Shown: in pieces, positions 41,928 to 52,857 of the stretch
How positions within the stretch are numbered: position 1 is the first letter of the stretch
Layout: every line of letters starts with the position of its first letter
Notes under the pieces: model-generated
Database searches by the model: none
The model's input: only the letters and a program-made list of their open reading frames with translations
What the model was told of the DNA's origin: nothing
Position numbers and translations under genes: made by a program
NCBI RefSeq assembly: GCF_040219215.1
Contig: NZ_JAVJSX010000044.1
Location: forward strand, 248,001-312,000
Reading direction: 5' to 3'
Origin: Thalassobaculum_A sp040219215
GTDB lineage: Bacteria > Pseudomonadota > Alphaproteobacteria > Thalassobaculales > Thalassobaculaceae
Length of the DNA: 64,000 bases

Positions 41928-42584
41928 ATGGACTATGCCCTTGCCCGCCTTAACATGGTGGAGAGCCAGATCCGGACCAACAAGGTTACGGACGCTGGGC
42001 TGATCGATGCTTTCGAGAGCGTCCCGCGCGAACAGTTCGTGCCCAAGGCCAAGCGCGGCATCGCCTATATCGACGAAGCGCTGGAGATCGGTCCCGGCCG
42101 TTATATGCTTGAGCCGATGGTGCTCGCCCGCCTCCTGCAGGCGGCGCTACCGGGCCCTGAGGATGTGGCGCTCGACGTCGCGTGCGGCAGCGGGTACGCG
42201 ACGGCGCTCCTGTCGCGGATGGTCTCGACGGTTGTCGGAATTGACGACATTGCCGAGTTGATCGAACTGGGCAACGGCATTTTGTCGGGTTTGGAGATAG
42301 ACAACGCAGCCCTGGTCGCTGGAGATTTGTCGACCGGCTATCGCAAGCAGGCACCGTACAACGTCATTCTGGTTGAAGGAGCCGTGGAGGTGCTGCCCTC
42401 CCAGCTGTTTGATCAACTCGCCGAGGGCGGTCGGCTGGTGGCGATAGAAGGTGGAACCGCAGTCGGTCCCGGCGTCGCCGTGCTCTACGAGAAGCGCGAC
42501 GGCCATGTCGGCCGGCGGATACTGTTCGATGCGGGTACCCCGGCGCTTCCCGGGTTTCGCCGTGAACCGGGGTTTGTATTTTGA
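41928..42584 (+). CDS. Protein-L-isoaspartate O-methyltransferase-like protein (divergent)
   Basis: A 218-residue protein with the overall PIMT pattern: ARLNMVESQIRTNKVTDAGL, then VPREQFVPKAKRGIAYIDEA, then the SAM motif DVACGSGYATALLSRM. The segment that in true PIMT reads like SQPxIVA with a conserved Ser/Thr is MLEPMVLA here, so the catalytic-region hydroxyl is missing. True repair activity is therefore doubtful. In Rhodospirillales a gene of this kind commonly precedes tolC, as here (51 bases). The start is the ATG after GAGGAATGCG. A second, canonical pcm begins at the right edge of the window. Confidence 0.85.
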   Translation: MDYALARLNMVESQIRTNKVTDAGLIDAFESVPREQFVPKAKRGIAYIDEALEIGPGRYMLEPMVLARLLQAALPGPEDVALDVACGSGYATALLSRMVSTVVGIDDIAELIELGNGILSGLEIDNAALVAGDLSTGYRKQAPYNVILVEGAVEVLPSQLFDQLAEGGRLVAIEGGTAVGPGVAVLYEKRDGHVGRRILFDAGTPALPGFRREPGFVF

Positions 42585-42635
42585 CGATCCGTACAGTCGA
42601 TTGTCGCTGAGTCCATTATCAAAGGTCTTCCAGCC

Positions 42636-44030
42636 ATGCCGATCAAACGTTGCCGATCCGTCATCGTCGCTGCGCTAACTGCCGGGTGGTTGTGCGGAAC
42701 AGTGCTTGTCCCAGCGCAGGCGATGACCCTCGAAGAGGCATTGGCGCTGACCTACAGCACAAATCCGACGCTGCTCGCCGCCCGGGCCCAGCTGCGGGCA
42801 AGCGATGAGAATGTGTCTCAGGCAATGGCGGGATGGCGGCCGACGGTAACGTCATCCTTCAGCGCGGGGGTTTCCGACACTGAGGGCAAGACCAGCGGCG
42901 TGAAGACGACGGATGCGACGAAATTTCCGCGCACCGGTCGGGTATCCGTTACTCAGCCGATCTACACGGGCGGTTCGATCAGCGCGACCATTGCTGGATC
43001 GGAGGCTGATGTTCAGGCGCAGCGGGCGTCGATGTTCAACAGCGAGCAGACCGTGCTTCTCCAGGGCGTGGTTGCGTACGTCAACGTGCTTCGTGAGGAA
43101 GCCACCCTGGAACTTCAGCTCAACAACCTGACCCGCCTGCAGAAGCAACTGGAAGCGACCCGAGACCGTTTTCGCGTGGGCGAGGTGACGCGAACCGATG
43201 TGGCACAGGCCGAAGCGCGGGTGTCGCGCGCGCGCGCCGACCGAACCCAGGCTGAGGGCAACCTGGTCACGGCGCGGGTGACGTTTGAGCGGGTTGTCGG
43301 ACAGGTGCCCGACGGCGTGACGCGGCCTGGCGAGCCGGGCGGGCTGCCGGTCAACCGCTCCGAAGCGGTGGACATCGCGCTGCGGGACAACTTCACGTTG
43401 GTTCAGGCCAAGTTCACCGAGCTGTCGGCCCGCCATGCGATCGACGAATCGGAATCGGCCTTGTATCCGAAGGTCAGCCTGGTTGGACAGGCGCAGCGAA
43501 CCTACGACACCTCCGGTGGCGACAACGAAGGCACGTCGCTGTCTGCCGAACTGCAGTTGACCATCCCGATCTATCAGAAGGGCTCCGAGTATTCGGTGAT
43601 TCGCCAATCCAAGGAGTCGGCGAACCGGTCACGTTTGCTGGTCGACAGCACCCGGCGGGAGGTGGTCGATTCGGCGGCAAGTGCGTTTGAATCCTACCAG
43701 ACCGCCCTGGCGCGAATCGATTCGCTGCTCGCCGAGGTGAAGTCGTCAGAGATCGCCCTTGACGGTGTCCAGCAGGAAGCAACCGTGGGCGCACGAACGG
43801 TTCTCGATGTCCTCGATGCCGAACAGGAACTGCTCGATGGTCAGGTGTCCCTGGTCCAGGCCCAACGCGATGCAATCGTTGCCAGTTATCAGCTTTTGCA
43901 AGCGATGGGGCGCTTGACCGCCCAGGACCTCGGACTGCCGGTCGAAATCTACGACTACGACTCGCACTACCGGGAGGTTTCAGGCAAGCTCTGGGGCACC
44001 GAACCAACAGGGCGGATGCCGGGTAATTGA
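42636..44030 (+). CDS. tolC: TolC-family outer membrane efflux channel protein
   Basis: A 464-residue exported protein with signal peptide ending AQA. It contains the two OEP repeats: MTLEEALALTYSTNPTLLAARA opens the first (about 30-225), and VNRSEAVDIALRDNFTLVQA opens the second (about 238-440). The strand-forming VSVTQPIYTGGSI and LQLTIPIYQKGSEYS are the two membrane-barrel segments. It forms the trimeric tunnel for type I secretion and RND efflux. No inner-membrane partner is adjacent. Confidence 0.93.
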   Translation: MPIKRCRSVIVAALTAGWLCGTVLVPAQAMTLEEALALTYSTNPTLLAARAQLRASDENVSQAMAGWRPTVTSSFSAGVSDTEGKTSGVKTTDATKFPRTGRVSVTQPIYTGGSISATIAGSEADVQAQRASMFNSEQTVLLQGVVAYVNVLREEATLELQLNNLTRLQKQLEATRDRFRVGEVTRTDVAQAEARVSRARADRTQAEGNLVTARVTFERVVGQVPDGVTRPGEPGGLPVNRSEAVDIALRDNFTLVQAKFTELSARHAIDESESALYPKVSLVGQAQRTYDTSGGDNEGTSLSAELQLTIPIYQKGSEYSVIRQSKESANRSRLLVDSTRREVVDSAASAFESYQTALARIDSLLAEVKSSEIALDGVQQEATVGARTVLDVLDAEQELLDGQVSLVQAQRDAIVASYQLLQAMGRLTAQDLGLPVEIYDYDSHYREVSGKLWGTEPTGRMPGN

Positions 44031-44127
44031 CATACCGCGTGACTACTTGCTGGCCTGACAGGGACTTGTCCGGTAATCTTCAGATTCGAAATCGGCCGTT
44101 CCGGGCGAGTCGACGGGGCTTTCGAGC

Positions 44128-44826
44128 ATGAGTGACACCGCGCAAGAACCATCCATGGAAGAGATCCTGGCGTCCATTCGCCGGATCATTTCAGAGGATG
44201 GTGACGAAGCGGAAGACGACGCCGCTGCGCCAGAGCCGGCGGCGGAGCCCGAGCCGGAACCAGAACCGGAGCCTGAACCCGATCCTGAACCTGAACCTGA
44301 ACCGGAGGAAGAGCCGGAAGAGGAAGAGGAGGAGGAAGAAGAAGAGGAAGAGGAAGACGTTCTCGATCTGTCGGACATGGACGACGACGAGGACGATGAG
44401 GAAGAAGAAGACGCCGAGCCGCTGTTCGATGAGCAGCGCTATAAGATTCCCGAGCCCGATCCCGAGCCGGAGTACGAGCCGGAACCGGCAATGCCTCCCC
44501 CGGCCCGTGAACCGGCGCCTGCCCCGGCCTATGCGCCACCGCCTCCGCGACCAGCGCGCCCTGCTGCACCCGAAGGCTTGGTGTCGCCACCGCAGGCCCA
44601 GGAGACAGTCCATTCCTTCGCCGAGCTTCAGGCCAAGCTCAACGAGGACTATCAGGAACTGCCACTCGGCAACGGCGCGGTAACCCTGGAGCGTCTGACT
44701 CGCGAGTTGATGCGACCGATGCTGAAGGACTGGCTTGACCAGCACCTGCCGTCGATGGTGGAGCGCCTGGTCCGCGAGGAGATCGAGCGGCTGGTCATGC
44801 TCTCCCAGCGCCGCGACCGCTGGTAG
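44128..44826 (+). CDS. popZ: PopZ-like polar organizing protein (DUF2497)
   Basis: A 232-residue protein with the three-part PopZ layout. The N-terminal helix EPSMEEILASIRRIISED (7-24) binds client proteins. A long disordered acidic and proline-rich region follows (about 25-165). The C-terminal oligomerisation helices are LTRELMRPMLKDWLDQHLP and VERLVREEIERLV. In Caulobacter PopZ forms the polar matrix that anchors the chromosome origin via ParB. The linker here is extreme: PE/DP repeats and runs of glutamate (16 acidic residues in a row near position 70), longer than in Caulobacter. It lies between tolC and valS, the usual place. Confidence 0.9.
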   Translation: MSDTAQEPSMEEILASIRRIISEDGDEAEDDAAAPEPAAEPEPEPEPEPEPDPEPEPEPEEEPEEEEEEEEEEEEEDVLDLSDMDDDEDDEEEEDAEPLFDEQRYKIPEPDPEPEYEPEPAMPPPAREPAPAPAYAPPPPRPARPAAPEGLVSPPQAQETVHSFAELQAKLNEDYQELPLGNGAVTLERLTRELMRPMLKDWLDQHLPSMVERLVREEIERLVMLSQRRDRW

Positions 44827-44938
44827 GCGGCTTCACGATCCAACTGTAGCCTTTCTGGGCGTCATGCCCTAAACAACCGGGCCGTCGTCCGCGGTCGCGC
44901 GGGCGTGCGCGAGCTCCGGAAGTCGAGGACGTGGCGTC

Positions 44939-47605
<2,667 letters not shown>

Positions 47606-47619
47606 CCGCCTCCAGCCGG

Positions 47620-48234
47620 CTAGGAACGGGCGGCGATTGCCGCGGCAGCGCTGCCCATGGCGACAGCACCGACCCGGTTGGCGGTCCGCCGCCGTGCCGG
47701 ATCGGTGATGAACCGGCGCAGCCGGTGGGCCAGCCCAAGATAGAAGAAGTCGATGCCGGCCAGAACCACCAGCATCGTACCAATCAGTTGCGCCCAGGCA
47801 CTCCACGAAACGTTTGCCAGATCGACGATCGCCGGAAGCAGGGCGAGATAGAACATCATGATTTTCGGGTTGCCCAGGGTAACCGCCAGTCCGGCCGCGA
47901 ACATCCGCCACGGCCTGTCGCCGGAAGTCACGGGCAGGGAAGGCGCCTCCGTCGGAGCGGTCCACATCTTCCAGGCAAGGTAGCCCAGATAGGCGACACC
48001 GGCGTATTTCACGACGACGAACAGCCCGTGCAGCGTCTCGGCGATCAGCGCCAGCCCGAAGACGGCGAAAGACAGCCACACCGCTTCGCCGACCCACATG
48101 GCAGCGAGGAATGGCAGAACCGATCGCGCGCCCCGCGCCAGAACCTGCGCCATCAAAGCGGCAATGCTGGGGCCCGGCGAGCCGGCAGCCAGGATCAGGG
48201 CGCCAGCAAACACCAGCAGGACGGACAATTCCAT
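47620..48234 (-). CDS. LysE-family amino acid exporter
   Basis: A 204-residue six-helix inner-membrane protein of the LysE/RhtB family. The N-terminal block ALILAAGSPGPSIAALMAQV is the family signature (PGP in helix 1). GLAVTLGNPKIMMFYLALLP is the second conserved block, with the NPK motif. The substrate is an amino acid or derivative, unspecified. I set the start at MELSVLL, because the longer frame adds an unlikely 32-residue N-terminus. Confidence 0.9.
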   Translation of the reverse strand: MELSVLLVFAGALILAAGSPGPSIAALMAQVLARGARSVLPFLAAMWVGEAVWLSFAVFGLALIAETLHGLFVVVKYAGVAYLGYLAWKMWTAPTEAPSLPVTSGDRPWRMFAAGLAVTLGNPKIMMFYLALLPAIVDLANVSWSAWAQLIGTMLVVLAGIDFFYLGLAHRLRRFITDPARRRTANRVGAVAMGSAAAAIAARS

Positions 48235-48374
48235 CGTACGCTCCACATATCGGGTCGCTCGATCGACGGCCCACACCATGCCGCTCCCGCCGGCCTGCGA
48301 AAACCAAAATATGATCAGTAGAACGGTCACGGCTCAGCGTTGCGTCCACTGACCACGGGTGGCTAAACTCCTGC

Positions 48375-48584
48375 ATGCGGATGTCTGAACGCCGCAAGGC
48401 ACACGGCAAACGACCCGGGCCCGCACCGTCCGCCGGACCCGGCCTCCTCGACGCCCGTGCGACACTGGTCGCCCTGGCTCTTATCCTCCTGCTCGGCCTG
48501 GCGGCGTTCCCGCTGCTCAAGGATGGCCGGGTTCTCGACAACCTCGGCGCCGGCCTGCGCTATTGGGCGGGCGCGAACCGATAG
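48375..48584 (+). CDS. Small single-helix membrane protein, unrecognised
   Basis: A 69-residue frame with a basic, proline-rich N-terminus (MRMSERRKAHGKRPGPAP), one transmembrane helix (ATLVALALILLLGLAAFPLL) and a short C-terminal tail ending YWAGANR. It ends seven bases before mlrC in the same direction. I recognise no family. Codon use and the clear helix make it plausible, but it is short. Confidence 0.45.
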   Translation: MRMSERRKAHGKRPGPAPSAGPGLLDARATLVALALILLLGLAAFPLLKDGRVLDNLGAGLRYWAGANR

Positions 48585-48591
48585 GTCCACC

Positions 48592-50112
48592 ATGGCCCGC
48601 ATTGCGATCGGCGGCTTTCAGCACGAGACCAACACCTTTGCCCCGACCAAGGCGGAGTACGAAGCGTTCACCCGGGGTGGTGGCTGGCCGGCACTGGTGA
48701 GCGGCGAAGCGATGTTCGAGGCGGTAGCTGGCATCAACATCTCGGTTGCCGGCTTCATCGAGGGTGCGCGAGCATCCGGGCACGATCTGGTGCCGACCAC
48801 CTGGGCGGCGGCCTCGCCGTCGGCCGAGGTTACCGACGACGCCTTCGAGCGGATCAGCGGATTGATCGTGGAGGGCCTGCGGGCGGCCCTGGCGGCCGGA
48901 AAGCTCGATGCGGTCTATCTCTGCCTGCACGGGGCGATGGTCACCGAGAGCCACGAGGACGGCGAGGGCGAGTTGCTGCGCCGGGTCCGCGCGGTCGTCG
49001 GGCCGGATCTGCCGGTGGTGGCGTCGCTGGACCTGCACGGCAACATCACGCGCGCCTGCTTCGACGCTGCGACCGCGATGGTGGCGTACAAGACCTATCC
49101 ACACATCGACATGGCCGATACCGGTCGCCGTACCGCGGCAATACTTGATAAGATTTTAGTTGAAGGAGTGCCATTCAAAGCATTCCGACAATTGGATTTT
49201 CTTATCCCGTTGTCCTGGCAATGCACGATGGCGGAACCGTCAGGGCCGATTTACCAGCGAATGGCTGCGCTGGAAACCGGCGGGGTGTGGACGGCATCCT
49301 ATCTGCCCGGATTCCCGGCCGCCGACATCGCCGATTGCGGTCCGACGATCCTGGCCTACGGCACGACCCAGGCGGATGCCGATCGGGCGGCGGACGCCGT
49401 TGCCGCCGATGTCGCCGGGCACGAGGCGGCGTTCGCCGGCAAGATCTACGATCCAGACGAAGCCGTGGCCGAGGCGCGCCGTCTGTCGGCGGGAGCTTCG
49501 AAGCCGGTTGTGATCGCCGACACCCAGGACAATCCGGGCGCCGGTGGAAACAGCGACACCACCGGCATGCTGCGCGCCCTGGTATCCTCGGGTGTCGACC
49601 GGGCGGCCATCGGCCTGATCATCGACCCGGAAGCCGCCAAGGCGGCGCACGCGGCGGGGGTGGGGGCGACGATCACGGTGGCCCTTGGGGGGCATTCGAA
49701 CATCCCCGGCGATTCGCCGTTCCAGGGCAGCTTCGTGGTCGAGGCCCTGCACGACGGCAACACCACCGGGACCGGGCCGTTCTACAGGAATGCCCGCATG
49801 GCCCTGGGACCGTCCGCTGCCCTGCGGATCGGCGGGGTGCGGATCGCGGTGGCGTCGCGCAAGGTGCAGATGGCGGATCAGGCGCTGTACCGGTTCGTCG
49901 GGATCGAGCCGACCGAGCAGGCGATACTGGTCAACAAGTCATCCGTTCACTTCCGTGCCGACTTCACGCCGATAGCCTACGCGATCCTGGTCGCGGCCGC
50001 CCCGGGCCCGATGATTGCCGATCCGGCGCAACTGCCGTGGAGCCGCTTGCGGCCCGGTGTCCGCCTGTCGCCGAATGGTCCGGTCTGGAAAGGTCGGGCC
50101 GGCGCGCTGTAG
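48592..50112 (+). CDS. M81 family metallopeptidase (MlrC-like)
   Basis: A 506-residue protein of the MlrC/DUF1485 family, named for the microcystinase-associated peptidase of Sphingomonas. The opening ARIAIGGFQHETNTFAPT carries the family His-Glu, and YLCLHGAMVTESHEDGEGEL plus SLDLHGNITR contain further metal-binding histidines. The second half has DTQDNPGAGGNSDTTGML and ALGGHSNIPGDS. Most members do not act on microcystin; the real substrate is unknown. A 60-base AT-rich patch lies within the gene at residues ~184-203, in frame. Confidence 0.88.
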   Translation: MARIAIGGFQHETNTFAPTKAEYEAFTRGGGWPALVSGEAMFEAVAGINISVAGFIEGARASGHDLVPTTWAAASPSAEVTDDAFERISGLIVEGLRAALAAGKLDAVYLCLHGAMVTESHEDGEGELLRRVRAVVGPDLPVVASLDLHGNITRACFDAATAMVAYKTYPHIDMADTGRRTAAILDKILVEGVPFKAFRQLDFLIPLSWQCTMAEPSGPIYQRMAALETGGVWTASYLPGFPAADIADCGPTILAYGTTQADADRAADAVAADVAGHEAAFAGKIYDPDEAVAEARRLSAGASKPVVIADTQDNPGAGGNSDTTGMLRALVSSGVDRAAIGLIIDPEAAKAAHAAGVGATITVALGGHSNIPGDSPFQGSFVVEALHDGNTTGTGPFYRNARMALGPSAALRIGGVRIAVASRKVQMADQALYRFVGIEPTEQAILVNKSSVHFRADFTPIAYAILVAAAPGPMIADPAQLPWSRLRPGVRLSPNGPVWKGRAGAL

Positions 50113-50120
50113 CGGACCGG

Positions 50121-50561
50121 TCAGGGCAGCTTGGCGCCCTTTGGATGGCCCGGCAGGTCGTCGAGCCGGCAAACCCAGCCCGGCCGGCTGTCGGTCCAGA
50201 TCTGGCCGGTTGGAACCAGGGTGGATGGATCGTCGAACAGGCCGCGCCACACCGTTATTCGGTCGCGGCTCGGGTCGTCGTAGTGGAATCCGACCGGCGT
50301 GCCGCATTGTCGGCAGAAGCTGCGGCGGGTTTCGGGGCCGGACTGCCAGAACGTCAGGGCACCGCTCGGGTCGTCCAGGCGCAGCTGCGACGGTAGGCTG
50401 CCGACGGCGACGGCGAAGGCTCCGCCGCTGGTCTTCTGGCAGGTCGTGCAGTGGCACAGCGTCACATCGGACGGGGCGCCCGTCAGCGTTACGCGAACGC
50501 CGCCGCACAGGCAGGATCCGGTCAAGACGCTGTCAGCCGCGTCCGCGGAGGAGGGTGTCAT
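50121..50561 (-). CDS. GFA-family (CENP-V/GFA) zinc protein, single domain
   Basis: A 146-residue protein of the glutathione-dependent formaldehyde-activating enzyme superfamily. The cysteine motifs that bind zinc are GSCLCGGVRV, LCHCTTCQKTSGGAF and RSFCRQCGTPVGF. Most members are uncharacterised, and formaldehyde activity should not be assumed. Its start lies within the end of the upstream tandem GFA gene (29-base overlap), so the two are co-translated. Confidence 0.88.
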   Translation of the reverse strand: MTPSSADAADSVLTGSCLCGGVRVTLTGAPSDVTLCHCTTCQKTSGGAFAVAVGSLPSQLRLDDPSGALTFWQSGPETRRSFCRQCGTPVGFHYDDPSRDRITVWRGLFDDPSTLVPTGQIWTDSRPGWVCRLDDLPGHPKGAKLP

Positions 50562-51411
50562 CGGGCAATCCTTCGTTCGGCGGCCCCGGCCAGCGGGGCC
50601 TCCGGTCGTCCATAGCCAGCCAGGAGGGGGCGTCGGCGGCGAAACCGTGGGCCTCCGGCGCCAGCGCGTGCGGGTCGTCGAGCCCGCCGAGCAGAACCTC
50701 GATCAATTCGGGCTGGGCGGTCGAACTGCAGATCACACTTGCGCCGCACGTCGGACAGAACAACCGGTCGCCATACGCCGACGCGGCCCACGCGGCGGTC
50801 GGCCCGTCATTGTCACGGTAGCGGTCGCGGGGCCAAATCGCCCAACCCATTGCCAGCCCGCCGGTGGCTCGCCGGCACATGCTGCAATGACAGAGCCCGC
50901 TCTCCAGCGGCGGGCCGGTGACAGCGTAGCGGAACGCTCCGCACAGACAACCGCCCTCAAGCCGCTCATCCCGGGTCAGCGGCTGCGGGTTGGCGGTGGG
51001 CCGCGTCGGCGCATGGCCGGAGCGGAACGGCAGGTTCGGATCGACCGCCAGCCAGGCCACACGGCTTTCGCCGTGGATCTGGTCGAGCGGGTAGCCGGCC
51101 TCGACATCATCCAGCGAGCCCAGGGCCAAGTCGATGTGATCGGGCGAATCGTCGTGTGTGAAGGTCAGCTTTGTGCCGCAGACCGGGCAGAAACTCCGCT
51201 CACCCTTGGCGGAAGAGCGGTAGAATGCCGGGCGTTCCCCGGTCCAGGCGAACTCTGCCCGCTCGACGGTGAGCCAGGGAACCAGGATGGCACCCGACCC
51301 CTTGCGGCACAGCACGCAGTGGCAATGAACGCGGTGCAGGACCGGTCCCTTGGCGCGCCAGCGCACACGGCCGCACCCGCAGCCGCCCGTCAGTTCGCCG
51401 TCACGCGGCAT
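50533..51411 (-). CDS. Tandem two-domain GFA-family zinc protein
   Basis: A 292-residue protein with two complete GFA domains. The first has GGCGCGRVRW, HCHCVLCRKGSGA and SFCPVCGTKLTF. The second has GGCLCGAFRY, LCHCSMCRRATGG and LFCPTCGASVIC. Family members are normally single-domain at about 130-160 residues, so this is a fusion or internal duplication. Together with the next gene it gives three GFA domains in a row. It overlaps xthA by 11 bases. Confidence 0.88.
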   Translation of the reverse strand: MPRDGELTGGCGCGRVRWRAKGPVLHRVHCHCVLCRKGSGAILVPWLTVERAEFAWTGERPAFYRSSAKGERSFCPVCGTKLTFTHDDSPDHIDLALGSLDDVEAGYPLDQIHGESRVAWLAVDPNLPFRSGHAPTRPTANPQPLTRDERLEGGCLCGAFRYAVTGPPLESGLCHCSMCRRATGGLAMGWAIWPRDRYRDNDGPTAAWAASAYGDRLFCPTCGASVICSSTAQPELIEVLLGGLDDPHALAPEAHGFAADAPSWLAMDDRRPRWPGPPNEGLPDDTLLRGRG

Positions 51412-52180
51412 CCCGAATCTCGCACCACACCGGCGTGTGGTCGCTGGCTTTGGGCTTGGCGCGAGGGGCCGTGTCGATGCCGGAGGCGGTCAGACGGTCG
51501 GCCGCCTGCGGGGACAGCAGCAGGTGATCGATCCGGACACCCTCGTCGCGCTGCCAGGCGCCGCCCTGGTAATCCCAGAACGTGTATTTGTGAACGGTCT
51601 GGTCCAGGGCCCGGAACGCGTCGGTGTAGCCAAGCCACAGGATTTCCCGAAACGCCGCCCGGGTCTCGGGCCGGAACAGCGCGTCGTCGACCCAGGCCGC
51701 CGGGTCGTGAACGTCGTCATCGGTCGGGATGACGTTGTAGTCACCGCCGAGAACGACGACACCCTCGGTGCGCAGAAGCTCGGCGGCGCGGGCCTTCAGG
51801 CGCTTCATCCAGGCCAGTTTGTAGGGGTATTTCTCGCTGGCGACCGGATTGCCGTTCGGCAGGTAAATGGTGGCCACCCTGACATCGTTGCCGACGGTAG
51901 CTTCGAGATACCGTGCCTGCTCGTCGGTATCGTCGCCGAACAGGCGCGGCTGCACGTCCGATAGCCCGACTTTGGACAGGATGGCGACGCCGTTGTAGCT
52001 CTTCTGACCGTGAATCGCGCACTGGTATCCCAGCGCTTCAATCTCCAGGCGCGGGAACCCGTCGTCGACGGTCTTGATCTCCTGCAGTAGGACCACGTCG
52101 GGGGCGGCTGTCTTCAGCCAGTCCAGGACGTTGTCCAGGCGCGCCTTGACCGAATTGACGTTCCAACTGGCGATCTTCAC
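51401..52180 (-). CDS. xthA: Exodeoxyribonuclease III (AP endonuclease)
   Basis: A 259-residue DNA repair nuclease of the ExoIII family, acting at abasic sites and 3' blocks. The metal-binding glutamate is in LLQEIKTVDDGFP, and the active-site residues are in VVLGGDYNVIPTDDDV and KASDHTPVWCEI. The N-terminus MKIASWNVNSVKARL is canonical. It uses a GTG start preceded by GGAGGTAGCC. Confidence 0.94.
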   Translation of the reverse strand: MKIASWNVNSVKARLDNVLDWLKTAAPDVVLLQEIKTVDDGFPRLEIEALGYQCAIHGQKSYNGVAILSKVGLSDVQPRLFGDDTDEQARYLEATVGNDVRVATIYLPNGNPVASEKYPYKLAWMKRLKARAAELLRTEGVVVLGGDYNVIPTDDDVHDPAAWVDDALFRPETRAAFREILWLGYTDAFRALDQTVHKYTFWDYQGGAWQRDEGVRIDHLLLSPQAADRLTASGIDTAPRAKPKASDHTPVWCEIRDAA

Positions 52181-52261
52181 AAGGCTACCTCCGGTGACGA
52201 GGCCCGCATCGTGCCACGCCGTCGTTCCCGGTCAACCGCGGAGGACGCGCCGAACCGGCGT

Positions 52262-52618
52262 TCAGCCGATTGCGAAGGAGGTGCCGCAGCCACAGGAGGA
52301 GGTGGCGTTCGGATTCTCGACCGCGAAGTACGAGCCGATCAACTCGTCCTTGTAATCAAGCTGGGCTCCGGCCAGCAGATCAAGCGACACGTCGTCGACC
52401 ACGACCTTGACCCCGTCACGCTCGAACACGTGGTCGTCGTCGTTGACGGCATCATCGAAATCGAACTGGTACTGGAAGCCGGAGCAACCGCCACCGAGCA
52501 CCGCGACGCGCATCATCAGACCGTCGCCTTTCGCCTCGTCCTGCCGCAGCTTGGCAATACGGCGCGCCGCGCTCTCGGTGAACGAGAAGCGGGCCTCTTG
52601 GATCCCTGCATCAGGCAT
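52262..52618 (-). CDS. erpA: Iron-sulfur cluster insertion protein (A-type carrier)
   Basis: A 118-residue A-type Fe-S carrier. The three cluster-binding cysteines are Cys45 (GGGCSGFQYQF) and Cys109/Cys111 (SSCGCGTSFAI). The opening ARFSFTESAARRIAKL is typical of ErpA. IscA or SufA cannot be excluded by motif, but the isolated position and closeness to xthA and argS are common for ErpA in alphaproteobacteria. The start is the ATG of MPDAGIQ. Confidence 0.92.
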   Translation of the reverse strand: MPDAGIQEARFSFTESAARRIAKLRQDEAKGDGLMMRVAVLGGGCSGFQYQFDFDDAVNDDDHVFERDGVKVVVDDVSLDLLAGAQLDYKDELIGSYFAVENPNATSSCGCGTSFAIG

Positions 52619-52857
52619 ATCCAGGCTCCGTTCGGTGGTGTCCCAGCAGCAGCCATACGATATAGGGCGCCGATGCCGGGCATTCAACGCGCTTTCGCGT
52701 TGCCGTGGCAAGGCCCAGCAGGTAGGGTCCGCGCGCTTTCCGCTGCCTCCAGGCGTGCGCGTCCGACCGGATTCCCGATGTCCGGGTTTGACCGTGGCCG
52801 TGTCGGCGATTCAGACAGGACAGCACCCCGACACCGTGGTATGATCGCTGCACTACG

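Noticed and set aside
44230..44420. Short tandem repeats that could be mistaken for a CRISPR or microsatellite locus.
   Set aside because: They are in-frame Pro-Glu and Glu codons inside popZ, with no spacers and no cas genes.
48592..50112. Assignment of a microcystin-degradation system because of the mlrC-like gene.
   Set aside because: No mlrA, mlrB or mlrD genes are present, and MlrC-like proteins are widespread in bacteria that do not degrade microcystin.
50121..51411. GFA-domain genes as part of a formaldehyde detoxification pathway with frmA.
   Set aside because: They are almost 50 kb from frmA and next to xthA. Most GFA-family proteins have no proven formaldehyde activity.
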